A stretch of 38,697 nt of DNA. Source: SZUA-254 sp031379665. GTDB taxonomy: Bacteria > Bacteroidota > Ignavibacteria > UBA10030 > SZUA-254. The notes beneath the pieces were generated by a model. That model had not been told where the DNA came from and searched no databases. It saw nothing but the letters and a program-made list of their open reading frames with translations. The position numbers and the translations under genes are program-made. The stretch is from assembly GCA_031379665.1 (NCBI GenBank), contig JANNFI010000030.1, forward strand, positions 1 to 38,697, written 5' to 3'. Shown one piece after another: positions 23,249 through 32,463 of this stretch. Position 1 is the stretch's first letter; every line of letters begins with the position of its first letter.

Positions 23249-25920
23249 GGATGCAGCCAGTAGGCGATCTTGAGCAGGATGACGTCGTCGTAGTTCGTCG
23301 TGCTGAACACCTTGCTGATGTCCCTGGCGTAATCGATGCTTCCCGGGTCCGTATCCGTGTAATTTGAATGCGTCCAGACCAGGAACGCGGTCGATCCCGG
23401 AAGGAATTCCCACCGTAACACCGCGTTCCCCCGGAGCGATGTGAAGTTGAAATCGGGATTATGGAACGTCAGCGGCTCCGCCGGTCCGCCCCCGTCGGGG
23501 TCGACAGTATATTCCGCATTCGTCACGTCCCCGGAAATCGTCGAGCCGTTGTCCTGGCCGTAGACGTTGAATGTGTAGGTGTGCGGTTCCTTCAGTTCCT
23601 TGAATCCGGAGTATGAACCCACCGATATCAGCGGCTGCAGATAGAGCTGGAGGCTGAGCTTCGGCGTAAACGTCCAGTCGAGCCGGACGCTCGCGGAAAT
23701 CTCTCGCTGGTCGATCTTCCCGAAGATGTGCCTTGTTCCATACGTCGCGGTGGCGGTGGGGTCGGGTACGTTCGAAACCCATTGCGCCATGGTCACATCG
23801 CGGCTGAATTCAGGGATAATCCTCACTTGGATGCCGGCCGCCGGCTTGACCGTCACGCCCGTGTAGACGGTGAGGCGATATCCTCCCGATTCGCTCCTCC
23901 CGGGCGAGGTCCCGACGAAGTAGGAGACCATGTCGCGGTTGTCGGTCGAGGCCTCGATGTAGGCGCCGTACCGGTTGGTGTACACCATCATCGGCCCGCC
24001 GCGGGTGCCGTACCGGTCGAGCGTGGCGGGGTTGTAGACGAAGTTTCCGCTCAGCTCCCAGTAGTTCATGAATTCAGCACCGTAGAACAGGTTGTAGCCC
24101 TCGTCCGTCTTGTCGCCGCCGAAGGTATAGTTACGGAAGGTGGCGACGTTGAAGCCCTTGCTCCTGAAGAAGCCGTCCGGCTCATACCACCGGTACCCGA
24201 GCACGAGGTGCCCGTTCATATTGTCGGTCCTGCTGAGGAACCCCATGTCGTTGACGTCGTAGCCGGGTGACACCCAGCCAAACGCGGTGTTCAGACTTAA
24301 GTTGCCCTTCTGCTTGTTGAGCGCCACCCGCCCCGAGCTGCCCGTGAGCGAGGTGGTGGACGAATCGACCGACACGTGCGTGACGTCGGGCCGCTGGAAC
24401 TGGTGGGCCGAGCTCCGCTGGACGGAGACCATCCGGGACGGGCTGCCCTCGATCCGTGAGAAAGACGTCCAGCCGGTCACAACGTACTCGCCGCCGGCAT
24501 CGAGCTCGGTCCACCCGTCCAGGCCCCCCATCAGGCCGGAGGAGTTGAACTGGTTCGTCAGGTACGGTTCGTCGAGCTTACGGAACGCCGCGGTGCCGAT
24601 GAAGCCGATGGCGCGCTTGCCGTTCTCGAACTCTTTCTGTGAACGGAGAAGATTATAGGAGGCGAGGGGCTCGACGATGTCTTCGTACTGCGTCGTGCCG
24701 TCCTGCACGAGGGCGCGCTCGCCTTGCGTGAGGGCGCTGAGCGCGGCGACCGACCAGGCATCGCTGATCTTGCCCGTGATCTTCGCGGCCCCGAGGATCG
24801 TCGTCGCCTCGGGGTAGTCCGTGTATCCCGAATGCTGGACCTGGCCGACGGGAGACCTCCCGATCCGCCGGCTGTAGAAAAAGTTCGGCGTCCCGGAATT
24901 GAACCCCCAGTTGTTGTTTGCGCCGCCGTACCCGAACTCGAACATGTTCGACCCCTCGATGAAGAACGGGCGCTTTTCCTGGTAGAAGGTCTCGAACTGT
25001 GTCAGGTTCACGACGGCCGGGTCGACTTCCACCTGTCCGAAGTCGGGGTTGATCGTGGCGTTCATCGTCAGGTTGCTGCCCAGACCGACCTTCAGGTCGC
25101 CCCCGATGTTCCAGTTGCCCGAGGTGCCGTCGTGGAAGGGGTCGCCGGGGGTAAAATTGGAGGTGCGGCGGGTGCTGAGGACCACGTAGGGGAGCAGCTC
25201 CAGCCTCGACGGCGGGGAGATATTCCCGATCCCGGTCAGGTCCGCGAACCGCGATACCCAGCCGCTCTCCTTCTTCGGTACCATTACGAAATAATTTTCC
25301 TCGTTGAGGCGGTCGATCTGGCGGCCGAAGTTGATCCCCCAGACATAGGAGTCCTGTTCGGTGAAGCGCAGCTGCGAGTAGGGGATTTTCAACTCGGCAG
25401 TCCAGGCGCCGTCGCCGATGCTGGTCGCGGCCTCCCAGATGCCGTCCCACGAATCGTCGTCCCACGAATCGTTGAAAAGCGTGCCGTCGGTGATCGAACC
25501 GCTCGCGTAGACTCCGAAGAAGAAACCCGTCCTCCGGTCGAGGTACGAATCGATCCCGACGTAGAACCAGTCGCCGCTCAGGTCCGCGTCGCGCCGGCCG
25601 ATCCTGCTGACGATGGAGTCGGGGTTGGGGTCGTGGAGTTTCGCGCCGATGTAGATGGCCTCGTCGTCATAGAGTACCCATACCTCCGAATTGAAAGAGG
25701 GGGGCGCGCCTTCGGTGGGATTTTTTTGCGTGAACCCGCTGATAGAGGGATGGTTCCATCCGGTTTCGTCGAGGATGCCGTCCACGCTGATCGGGCCCGT
25801 CGAGCGGAACGCCGTCACGGTGGGCCGCCGGAGCGTCGTGTCCCGGTCCGGGTCGTCGCCGGCCGAGAGAGCGGCCGTGGCGAGGAACGAAAGAATGATT
25901 GTGCGTGCGACGACGTTCAT
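23245..25920 (-). CDS. Outer-membrane DUF5916 protein with CBM9-like N-terminal domain
   Basis: The 891-aa product has a signal peptide (about 1-19), then a carbohydrate-binding family 9-like domain (about 40-230: I-S-V-D-G-I-L-D-E-T-G-W at its start, and L-Y-D-D-E-A-I-Y-I-G-A). A long DUF5916 region follows with many amphipathic strands typical of an outer-membrane barrel (F-Y-Q-E-K-R-P-F-F-I-E-G near residue 310 and F-Y-S-R-R-I-G-R are characteristic). It ends in I-A-Y-W-L-H-P. Proteins of this type are common in Bacteroidota and relatives. The family has no settled function; binding or uptake of a sugar or peptide at the surface is a guess. It stands alone on its strand, and I see no clear promoter for it. 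Confidence 0.87.
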   Translation of the reverse strand: MNVVARTIILSFLATAALSAGDDPDRDTTLRRPTVTAFRSTGPISVDGILDETGWNHPSISGFTQKNPTEGAPPSFNSEVWVLYDDEAIYIGAKLHDPNPDSIVSRIGRRDADLSGDWFYVGIDSYLDRRTGFFFGVYASGSITDGTLFNDSWDDDSWDGIWEAATSIGDGAWTAELKIPYSQLRFTEQDSYVWGINFGRQIDRLNEENYFVMVPKKESGWVSRFADLTGIGNISPPSRLELLPYVVLSTRRTSNFTPGDPFHDGTSGNWNIGGDLKVGLGSNLTMNATINPDFGQVEVDPAVVNLTQFETFYQEKRPFFIEGSNMFEFGYGGANNNWGFNSGTPNFFYSRRIGRSPVGQVQHSGYTDYPEATTILGAAKITGKISDAWSVAALSALTQGERALVQDGTTQYEDIVEPLASYNLLRSQKEFENGKRAIGFIGTAAFRKLDEPYLTNQFNSSGLMGGLDGWTELDAGGEYVVTGWTSFSRIEGSPSRMVSVQRSSAHQFQRPDVTHVSVDSSTTSLTGSSGRVALNKQKGNLSLNTAFGWVSPGYDVNDMGFLSRTDNMNGHLVLGYRWYEPDGFFRSKGFNVATFRNYTFGGDKTDEGYNLFYGAEFMNYWELSGNFVYNPATLDRYGTRGGPMMVYTNRYGAYIEASTDNRDMVSYFVGTSPGRSESGGYRLTVYTGVTVKPAAGIQVRIIPEFSRDVTMAQWVSNVPDPTATATYGTRHIFGKIDQREISASVRLDWTFTPKLSLQLYLQPLISVGSYSGFKELKEPHTYTFNVYGQDNGSTISGDVTNAEYTVDPDGGGPAEPLTFHNPDFNFTSLRGNAVLRWEFLPGSTAFLVWTHSNYTDTDPGSIDYARDISKVFSTTNYDDVILLKIAYWLHP

Positions 25921-26169
25921 TGATACAGGTGCCTGGTGGACGTGACATTCATTAGACGGTTCGTGTCGGTGAAAGGTTACACTCCGGGCGGTTCGGGGGT
26001 GGCGCCGCGGGGATCAAGCGACGAGTCAGTGCCGGGAGGGCGGACGACCATCGGGTCGGGGATGATCTTTCTATTTTTCATATGCGCCGATTCGGACGTC
26101 AATTCGACGAATAATCCTGACCGGGGGGGCGCACACATCGTCGTGGCGCCTTCGGCCTTTTGCGCGATC

Positions 26170-26198
26170 TTGCATATATTTGGGAAATTTGGCATATT
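26170..26198 (+). promoter_or_regulatory. Possible promoter for the GldA-type operon
   Basis: In the 309-base divergent gap 25921-26229 the last 70 bases are AT-rich. TTGCAT (26170-26175), 17 bases and CATATT (26193-26198) form one option; TATATT at 26175-26180 with a poor upstream box is another. Nothing else is recognised in the gap. Confidence 0.3.
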
Positions 26199-26229
26199 TT
26201 TTCTCCGATTTTGATGAATCATCCAATTC

Positions 26230-27177
26230 ATGTCCATCCAGGTTAGAAACCTTTCGAAGTATTACGGCGAAACGAAGGCGGTCGATGACATCTCCTTCGA
26301 GGTCCATTCGGGGGAGATCCTCGGCTTCCTCGGACCCAACGGCGCCGGAAAAACAACCTCGATGCGGGTCATCACCTGCTACCTGCCGCCGTCCGCCGGG
26401 ACCGTTCGGGTGGAGGGGAAGGACATCGTCGCCGATTCGCTCGAAGTCCGCCGGCTCGTGGGCTATCTCCCCGAACAGAATCCGCTCTACCTCGACATGA
26501 ACGTCTCGGAGTACCTCGACTACGCGGCCCAGCTACAGGGGGTGGAGTCGCGGATGGTCCCGCGGCGGCGGCGGGAGATGATCGATGTCTGCGGCCTGGG
26601 GGAAATGATGCACAAGGACATCGGCCAGCTCTCCAAGGGCTACCGGCAGCGGGTGGGACTCGCGGCCGCAATGATCCACGACCCGAAGGTGCTGATCCTC
26701 GACGAACCGACCAGCGGTCTCGACCCGAACCAGATCGTGGAGATCCGCACGCTGATCCACAATCTGGGGACGAAGAAAACCGTCGTGCTCTCGACGCACA
26801 TCCTCCCGGAGGTCCAGGCGACCTGCTCACGCGTCATCATCATCAACAGGGGGAAGATCGTCGCGGACTCGCCGATCGGCGACCTCCACAAGGGCCTCAG
26901 GGGGAACGACTCGGTCGTGCTCGAAGTGCGCGTGCCGGAGTCTGAAACGGCGCAGACGGTCGCGGCTGTCCTGCGCAACATTCCGCAGGTCGAGTCCGCC
27001 GTCCTCGCGGAGGAGGGCGGGTCCTCGATGAAGTTCCTCGTGGGAAGCTCCCGCTCGTACGATATCCGCGCCGATCTCTTCAGGCTCTGCGTCGAGAAGG
27101 GGTGGATCGCGCTCGAACTCCGGCGCGAACAGACGAGTCTTGAGGATATTTTCCGGGAACTGACCACGCCATCATGA
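26230..27177 (+). CDS. gldA: ABC transporter ATP-binding protein, GldA-like
   Basis: The 315-aa ATPase has Walker A G-P-N-G-A-G-K-T-T (35-43), the Q-loop at P-E-Q (about 81-83), signature L-S-K-G-Y-R-Q (134-140), Walker B V-L-I-L-D-E-P (154-160) and switch H190. The roughly 90-residue C-terminal extension is typical of ABC-2 type exporters. It powers the GldF/GldG-like membrane partner encoded next. GldA was named for Flavobacterium gliding, but these sets also occur in non-gliding relatives, so gliding should not be assumed. Its stop overlaps the next start (ATGA). It opens the long plus-strand envelope array. Confidence 0.92.
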   Translation: MSIQVRNLSKYYGETKAVDDISFEVHSGEILGFLGPNGAGKTTSMRVITCYLPPSAGTVRVEGKDIVADSLEVRRLVGYLPEQNPLYLDMNVSEYLDYAAQLQGVESRMVPRRRREMIDVCGLGEMMHKDIGQLSKGYRQRVGLAAAMIHDPKVLILDEPTSGLDPNQIVEIRTLIHNLGTKKTVVLSTHILPEVQATCSRVIIINRGKIVADSPIGDLHKGLRGNDSVVLEVRVPESETAQTVAAVLRNIPQVESAVLAEEGGSSMKFLVGSSRSYDIRADLFRLCVEKGWIALELRREQTSLEDIFRELTTPS

Positions 27178-27896
27178 TCATGAGCCCCTCAATCGTCAAG
27201 CACATCTTCCTCAAGGAACTCCGTTCCTTCTTCAACTCCCCCGTGGCGTACATCGTCATGCTGGTCTTCCTGGTGATCCTGGGGTGGTTCTTCACGAGCA
27301 ACCTCTTCATCGCGAACCTCTCCTCGCTCAGGACGGTCTTCGAGATGACGCCCTTCCTACTCCTGTTTTTCGCGCCGGCGATCACGATGCGGCTGATCTC
27401 GGAGGAAAAGAAGGCGGGCACGCTGGAGCTGCTCATCACCAAGCCGGTGAAGGAGTCGGAGATCATCCTCGGCAAATTCCTCGCCTCGTGGGCGCTCTAC
27501 TTCTTCACGCTCCTGCCGACCTTCTGCTACTACGTCACGGTGTCGCTCATCGGCCGGCTCGACATCGGCGCCGTCGTCGGGGGGTATCTGGGACTGCTCT
27601 TCGTGGGTGCGGTGTTCCTCGCCGTGAGCATGTTCGGGTCGTCGATCACCGAAAACCAGGTCGTCGCCTTCATCGTCAGTTTTCTGATCGTCTTCGGCCT
27701 CTTCATGCTCGACAAGGTGCTGTTCTACCTTCCGAACAACGTCGTGTCGACCCTCGAGTACATCAGCATCGACTACCACTTCGCCAACATCGAGCGTGGG
27801 GTGATCGACACGCGCGACATCGTCTACTACGTCTCGGCCGTCACCATCGCCCTGGTGGCAGGCACCGCCGTGCTGCAGAGGAGGCGCTGGGTATGA
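27174..27896 (+). CDS. gldF: ABC-2 type permease, GldF-like
   Basis: The 240-aa protein has about six membrane segments and starts I-V-K-H-I-F-L-K-E-L-R-S-F-F-N-S-P-V-A-Y, the classical beginning of GldF-type permeases, with E-E-K-K-A-G-T-L-E-L-L in the first cytoplasmic loop. It would form the channel with the preceding ATPase. The start ATG at 27174 overlaps the gldA stop; a second ATG two codons later is equally possible. Its stop overlaps the next gene in the same way, so ATPase, permease and GldG-like subunit are co-translated. Confidence 0.92.
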   Translation: MIMSPSIVKHIFLKELRSFFNSPVAYIVMLVFLVILGWFFTSNLFIANLSSLRTVFEMTPFLLLFFAPAITMRLISEEKKAGTLELLITKPVKESEIILGKFLASWALYFFTLLPTFCYYVTVSLIGRLDIGAVVGGYLGLLFVGAVFLAVSMFGSSITENQVVAFIVSFLIVFGLFMLDKVLFYLPNNVVSTLEYISIDYHFANIERGVIDTRDIVYYVSAVTIALVAGTAVLQRRRWV

Positions 27897-29482
27897 AGAG
27901 CCCGCGGCAACGGTACCTCAACACGGTCCTCCTGGTTGTCGTCATCGTCCTGGTGAACGTCGTATCGCTCCGGTACTTCCTGCGCGTCGACCTCACGGCC
28001 GAAGCCCTCTATACGCTCTCCGACGCGAGTAAGAACTTGGTGGGCTCCCTCGACGACAAATTCCTGGTCAAGGCCTATTACACCGCCGACATGCCGGCGC
28101 CGTACAACAACAACCGACGCTACCTCCAGGACCAGCTGGACGAGTACCGCGCCTACGCGGGCGGGAACTTCCAATACGAATTCATCGATCCAAAGTCGTC
28201 GGAGGAGGCTGAGCAGGAGGCGCAGCGGTACGGCATCCCGCCCGTGCAGGTCCAGGTGCTCAAGGAGGACAAGTTCCAGGTCGACAATGCCTACATGGGA
28301 CTCGTGTTCCTCCACGGCGACAAGCAGGAACGGATCCCGGTGATCCGGTCGACGTCCAACCTCGAGTACGAGATCTCTTCCGCCATCAAGAAGCTCACGT
28401 CGAAGGAGCTCAAGAAGGTCGGGTTCCTTGCCGGCCAGGGGGAGCCGGACCTCGAGCAGTTCAAGCGCCTCCAGGAAATCCTGGCGAGGCAGTACCAGGT
28501 GACCCGGGTCGATATCACCGGCGGGAGGCCGATCCCCTCCGACGTGGCCGTGCTCGTCATTGCGGCGCCTGACAGGAAATTCGCCTCCTGGGAAAAATTC
28601 CTGATCGACCAGTACCTGATGAAGGGGGGCAGGGCGGCCTTCTTCCTGAACAAGGTCGGCATCACCCTCCAGGGACAGATGGGCAGGCCGCTCGACCTCG
28701 ACCTTGACGATATGCTCGCCTCCTATGGGGTGCGGGTGAGCGCCGACCTCGTCCGTGACAGGAGCTGCGCGTACGTCACCGTGAGCCAGCAGGCGGGGTT
28801 CATGGTGATCCAGAACCAGATTCCCTTCTACTACCTCCCCCGGGCCAGCAACTTCGAGGAATCGAATCCGCTGGTGCGCGGATTGAACGCGGTGGTCCTC
28901 TACTTCGCCAGCTCGATCGACACGAGCCTCGCCCGTACGAAGGGGCTGATCGCGAACGTCCTCCTGCGCTCGTCCGGCGAGAGCGGCCGGCAGGAAAACG
29001 TCTTCATGGTCGATCCGACCACCCCGGTCACCCCGGACATGTTCGCTGAAAAGGGCATCCCCCTCGTCGTCACGGTGGAGGGATCCTTCGTGAGCTCGTT
29101 CGCCTCCGCCCCGGTGATGCTCGACTCGACGGTGACCACCCCGATCGACACCAACAACAGGGTGCTGACCAGCCGCACGCTGTCGAAGATCGTAGTCGTC
29201 GGGGACGGTGATTTCATGCAGGACCAGTACTCGGGGGGGAACGATGACAATTTCCACCTCGCGGGGAACCTGGTCGACTGGCTGGCCGACGACATCGGAC
29301 TCGCGCAAATCCGCGCCCGGAACAGCGGCGACAGGCCCCTCGACGAGATCTCGGACGATTCGCGAAACCTTCTGAAGGGCATCAACCTGACCGTCCCGCC
29401 GCTGGTTGTCATCCTGGTCGGAATCGTTCGGTGGCGCTGGCGCGTGGCAGCGAGGAAACGAATGGAACTTCGGGGCTACTAG
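27893..29482 (+). CDS. gldG: GldG-like ABC transporter auxiliary protein
   Basis: The 529-aa protein has an N-terminal membrane segment (about 10-28), a large periplasmic region of the GldG/ABC-auxiliary type (L-Y-T-L-S-D-A-S-K-N-L near residue 40, L-A-G-Q-G-E-P-D-L near 180) and a second membrane segment just before a basic C-terminus (R-W-R-W-R-V-A-A-R-K-R). It is the usual third component of such transporters. The start is set by the ATG at 27893 overlapping the gldF stop (ATGA), with GGAGG 8 bases upstream; the frame stays open further upstream, but that is shadow of gldF. The transported substrate is unknown. Confidence 0.92.
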   Translation: MKSPRQRYLNTVLLVVVIVLVNVVSLRYFLRVDLTAEALYTLSDASKNLVGSLDDKFLVKAYYTADMPAPYNNNRRYLQDQLDEYRAYAGGNFQYEFIDPKSSEEAEQEAQRYGIPPVQVQVLKEDKFQVDNAYMGLVFLHGDKQERIPVIRSTSNLEYEISSAIKKLTSKELKKVGFLAGQGEPDLEQFKRLQEILARQYQVTRVDITGGRPIPSDVAVLVIAAPDRKFASWEKFLIDQYLMKGGRAAFFLNKVGITLQGQMGRPLDLDLDDMLASYGVRVSADLVRDRSCAYVTVSQQAGFMVIQNQIPFYYLPRASNFEESNPLVRGLNAVVLYFASSIDTSLARTKGLIANVLLRSSGESGRQENVFMVDPTTPVTPDMFAEKGIPLVVTVEGSFVSSFASAPVMLDSTVTTPIDTNNRVLTSRTLSKIVVVGDGDFMQDQYSGGNDDNFHLAGNLVDWLADDIGLAQIRARNSGDRPLDEISDDSRNLLKGINLTVPPLVVILVGIVRWRWRVAARKRMELRGY

Positions 29483-29493
29483 GGAGTCAAGCC

Positions 29494-30939
29494 ATGAACA
29501 GATCGACAATGGTGCTGCTCGCCCTCCTTGCCGTCATGGGAGCGATCGTCCTCTGGGTGTTGCCCGGGGACGACGAGCGGACGTCGAGCTACACGAAGAG
29601 CGCGTTCTCGTTCAGCGTGGATTCGGCTTCCGTCATCAGGGTTTCGATCGTGCGGTCGGGCAAACCCCTCACGATCGAGAACGTCGCGGGCCGGTGGATC
29701 ATTACGTCCCACGGCAACCTCCCGGCGGACCCCGCGATCGTCACCGGACTCATCGGCGGCTTCTCGCGATTCAAACCCGGAAGCCTCGTCTCCACCAACG
29801 CAACCAAGCAGGCCCTTTTCCAGGTCGATTCTTCGGGCAGCCTCGTGACGCTGACCACCCGCTCGGGCGCCGCGCAGTCGATCGTCATCGGCAAGATGGG
29901 TCCGTCGTTCTCGGAAGTCTACTTCAGGATGCCGTCGGCGATCGATGTCTACCTGGGGAGCGGGATCACGACGTGGTCGCTGGAACGGGAAGTGAAGGAC
30001 TGGAGGGATAAGACGATTTTCGCGACTCCCGCGGAGGCGATCAGCGGACTCACACTCTCCTCCGGGGGAAAGACGCGGACCTACTCGCGCGACAGCTCGG
30101 GGTGGACCGCGGGACAGGAGACCGTCCCAACGGAGACGATGAACCCGATCCTCACCACACTCTCCAACCTCCGCGCCGAGGATTTCATCGATTCAGCGGT
30201 GCAGTTCACCGGGTCGCCTTCCAGGGTGGATGTCACCGGCGCGGTCAGTGTGACGCTGGATTTCTACCGGCTGGGGACTGACACCAACCGGTATGCCGTC
30301 CAGGCGTCGGGCTCCCCGCAGAAATACATCGTCGGGAAGCACACCGCCTCGGCGCTCTTCAAGGCCGTCGGGGAACCGAAGCCTTCCGGCGTCACCGCGG
30401 CGCGTCGTGTCGACCCGCGCGCCGGTTCCGGCGGGCGCGCCGCGGCGTCAGCCACGCCGCCGCGTTCAACGGCGGCTCAACCCCCGAAGGCCGACCCCGT
30501 GAAGGCCGGGACGAATCCGGCTGTATCCCGCGAGGTCGTAAAGCCCCCCGAAGACACGCGCACCGAACCGGCCGCGGTCAATCCTTTCAAACAGAAAGCG
30601 CCGGGCGATCAGCGCCCCCCGGCCGTCACCACGACACCGCCTCCGGCGGGACAATCGACGAGGAACGCAAATACCGGCGCGGCGACGAAGGCGGATCCGC
30701 CGCCGGTGAAAACTCCCGCAAAAATCCCCGCGACGTCTCCACCGAAAACCGCTCCACAGACCCAGGGCGGCGCTGACGACGACGGGGATCTCACCGTCCA
30801 CGTGGTCAAGAAAGGGGAGACGATGACGACCGTTGCCACGAAGTACGGCGTCACCGTGGAGCAAATCCTCAAGTGGAACCTGCTCACGTCGATCGCAGTC
30901 AAACCGGGCCAGGAGCTCTACATCTTCGTCAAGAAATAG
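29494..30939 (+). CDS. DUF4340 protein with C-terminal LysM domain
   Basis: The 481-aa product has an N-terminal membrane anchor (about 5-24), a DUF4340-type periplasmic domain (about 40-300), a linker of about 130 residues very rich in Pro, Ala, Thr and Lys (302-431), and a LysM domain (432-481: H-V-V-K-K-G-E-T-M, then Y-G-V-T-V-E-Q-I-L-K-W-N). DUF4340 proteins regularly follow gldF-gldG type genes. LysM binds the N-acetylglucosamine of peptidoglycan. The fusion would let the transporter complex, in the inner membrane, hold on to the cell wall. The start at 29494 follows the gldG stop by 11 bases and has GGGAG upstream. The linker is compositionally odd, but the frame is open throughout. Confidence 0.85.
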   Translation: MNRSTMVLLALLAVMGAIVLWVLPGDDERTSSYTKSAFSFSVDSASVIRVSIVRSGKPLTIENVAGRWIITSHGNLPADPAIVTGLIGGFSRFKPGSLVSTNATKQALFQVDSSGSLVTLTTRSGAAQSIVIGKMGPSFSEVYFRMPSAIDVYLGSGITTWSLEREVKDWRDKTIFATPAEAISGLTLSSGGKTRTYSRDSSGWTAGQETVPTETMNPILTTLSNLRAEDFIDSAVQFTGSPSRVDVTGAVSVTLDFYRLGTDTNRYAVQASGSPQKYIVGKHTASALFKAVGEPKPSGVTAARRVDPRAGSGGRAAASATPPRSTAAQPPKADPVKAGTNPAVSREVVKPPEDTRTEPAAVNPFKQKAPGDQRPPAVTTTPPPAGQSTRNANTGAATKADPPPVKTPAKIPATSPPKTAPQTQGGADDDGDLTVHVVKKGETMTTVATKYGVTVEQILKWNLLTSIAVKPGQELYIFVKK

Positions 30940-30991
30940 GCCGGCCTCCGGTACCGCCCGCCCTCCGTTCGTTCTTCATCACATCACACCA

Positions 30992-31693
30992 ATGATTGCA
31001 GGAATTATCGCGGCTGGGGAGGGGAGCAGGCTCAGGGCCGAAGGGATCATGACCCCGAAACCCCTGGTCCCGGTCGGAGGCATCCCCATCATCGGACGAC
31101 TCCTGGCCTCGCTCTCACGCTGCGGCATCCGGTCCGTACAGTGCATCGTGAACGAGGAATCCACACCCGTGAGGGAGTACGTCTCGGGCCTGAACCTACC
31201 GATCCCGGTCTCTTTCATCATCAAATCCACGCCCAGCTCGATGCACAGCCTTTTCGAGCTCGCCCCCTTCCTGGGATCGGAGCGCTTCCTGCTGACGACG
31301 GTGGATTCGATCTTCAGTGAGGACGATCTCAAGGCCCTCGTCGCGGCCGCCACCCGCGAGCGGGCCGCGGACGGCCTGCTGGCGGTCACGGATTTCGTTG
31401 ACGACGAGAACCCGCTCTACGTGGACGCGGGAACGGACGGCAGGATCACCTCCTTCTCCCGGAACGAACGCTCCCTCCGGGTGACCGGTGGGCTCTATGC
31501 GCTTTCGCCGCGCATCTTTGGTGAAATCGGGCCGGCGCGCGCCGCGGGCATCGGGCGGCTGAGGCATTTCCTCGACCACCTGCTGCGCACCGGATACGAA
31601 TTGCGGGCCTTTCCGTTTTCGAAGATCGTCGACGTGGACCGTGCCGGCGACATCCGCGCGGCCGAAGAGATGCTAGGGGCGGGGGGGCGCTGA
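30992..31693 (+). CDS. Nucleotidyltransferase (sugar/alcohol-phosphate type)
   Basis: The 233-aa GT-A fold enzyme has the nucleotide loop A-A-G9-E-G11-S-R13, the lysine K23 in T-P-K-P-L-V-P-V-G-G, metal-binding D105 in T-T-V-D-S, and the closing I-V-D-V-D-R-A-G-D-I near residue 213. It would transfer a nucleotide from NTP to a phosphorylated sugar or alcohol in the cytoplasm. The short length and MobA/IspD-like features leave the substrate open, for example hexose-1-P, inositol-1-P or choline-P. It sits 52 bases after the DUF4340 gene and 5 bases before mlaE, among lipid-transport genes. It could feed the CDP-alcohol transferases encoded further on, which is inference. Confidence 0.82.
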   Translation: MIAGIIAAGEGSRLRAEGIMTPKPLVPVGGIPIIGRLLASLSRCGIRSVQCIVNEESTPVREYVSGLNLPIPVSFIIKSTPSSMHSLFELAPFLGSERFLLTTVDSIFSEDDLKALVAAATRERAADGLLAVTDFVDDENPLYVDAGTDGRITSFSRNERSLRVTGGLYALSPRIFGEIGPARAAGIGRLRHFLDHLLRTGYELRAFPFSKIVDVDRAGDIRAAEEMLGAGGR

Positions 31694-31698
31694 CCCCG

Positions 31699-32463
31699 AT
31701 GGCCCTGGCGGGAACGATCAAATTGCGGATCCTCCGGCTTCAGGAATATTCGATCCTCACCTGGGAGACGATCCGCGCGCTCCCGGTGGCGTGGAGGTAT
31801 CGGAGGGACACCCTCGAGCAGATGTACCTCATCGGAGCGCAGTCATTCGTCATCGTCTTCCTCGCCGGGCTCTTCATGGGGATCATCATGGCGATCGAGG
31901 GCGGGCACCGGCTCGAGACCTTCGGAGCCAAGATGCTCGTCGGAAGGACGACATCGCTGGCCCTCTTCAGGGAGCTCGGGCCGGTCATCACCGGGCTGAT
32001 GCTCGCGGCCCGCACCGGGGCAAAAAACGCGTCGGAGCTCGGTTCGATGCAGGTCAGTGAACAGATCGACGCCCTCCGGGCGTTCGGCACGAACCCGGTC
32101 GAGAAGCTCGCGGTCCCGCGGCTCGTCGCGGCGCTCGTGATGTTCCTGCCGCTGACCCTCGTCGCCGACCTGGTCGGTCTCGTGGGGGGGATGCTGGTCT
32201 CCAACCTCTGGTTGAACGTGGACATGTCGTATTTCTGGAAATCGGCGGTGACCGACCTCAAGGTCAAGGACCTCGTCGTGGGCTTTGCGAAACCGGTGGT
32301 CTTTTCGTTTTTCATCTCCACCATCAGCTGCTACTACGGCCTGGCGACCACCGGGGGCACGGCGGGCGTGGGAAGGGCCGCGGTGAACGCGGTCGTCGTC
32401 TCTTCGATCGTCGTGCTCTTCAACGATTTCATACTCACGAAAGTCATCTGGGCGGTCCTGTAG
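31699..32463 (+). CDS. mlaE: Lipid-transport ABC permease MlaE
   Basis: The 254-aa permease has five to six membrane segments and the MlaE family pattern: G-L-F-M-G-I-I-M-A near residue 60, R-E-L-G-P-V-I-T-G-L-M-L-A-A-R-T-G about 91-107, and E-L-G-S-M-Q-V-S-E-Q-I-D-A-L about 113-126. With MlaF and MlaD it moves phospholipids between the inner membrane and the periplasm. It lies directly before mlaF, whose ATG follows its stop with no gap. The start follows a G-rich sequence that can serve as ribosome binding site. No mlaB, mlaC or mlaA is visible, as is common outside Proteobacteria. Confidence 0.95.
   Translation: MALAGTIKLRILRLQEYSILTWETIRALPVAWRYRRDTLEQMYLIGAQSFVIVFLAGLFMGIIMAIEGGHRLETFGAKMLVGRTTSLALFRELGPVITGLMLAARTGAKNASELGSMQVSEQIDALRAFGTNPVEKLAVPRLVAALVMFLPLTLVADLVGLVGGMLVSNLWLNVDMSYFWKSAVTDLKVKDLVVGFAKPVVFSFFISTISCYYGLATTGGTAGVGRAAVNAVVVSSIVVLFNDFILTKVIWAVL

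Noticed and set aside
26159..26182. Bacteroides-type promoter TTTG...TATATTTG before gldA
   Set aside because: TATATTTG matches TAnnTTTG, but the spacer to the upstream TTTG is only 12 bases instead of about 19-21.
25936..26214. 92-codon frame in the gap before gldA
   Set aside because: No ribosome binding site and no recognisable features; it overlaps the candidate promoter region.
27827..29509. 560-codon open frame opposite gldG
   Set aside because: Composition and lack of start signals mark it as antisense shadow; gldG in the sense frame has clear family motifs.
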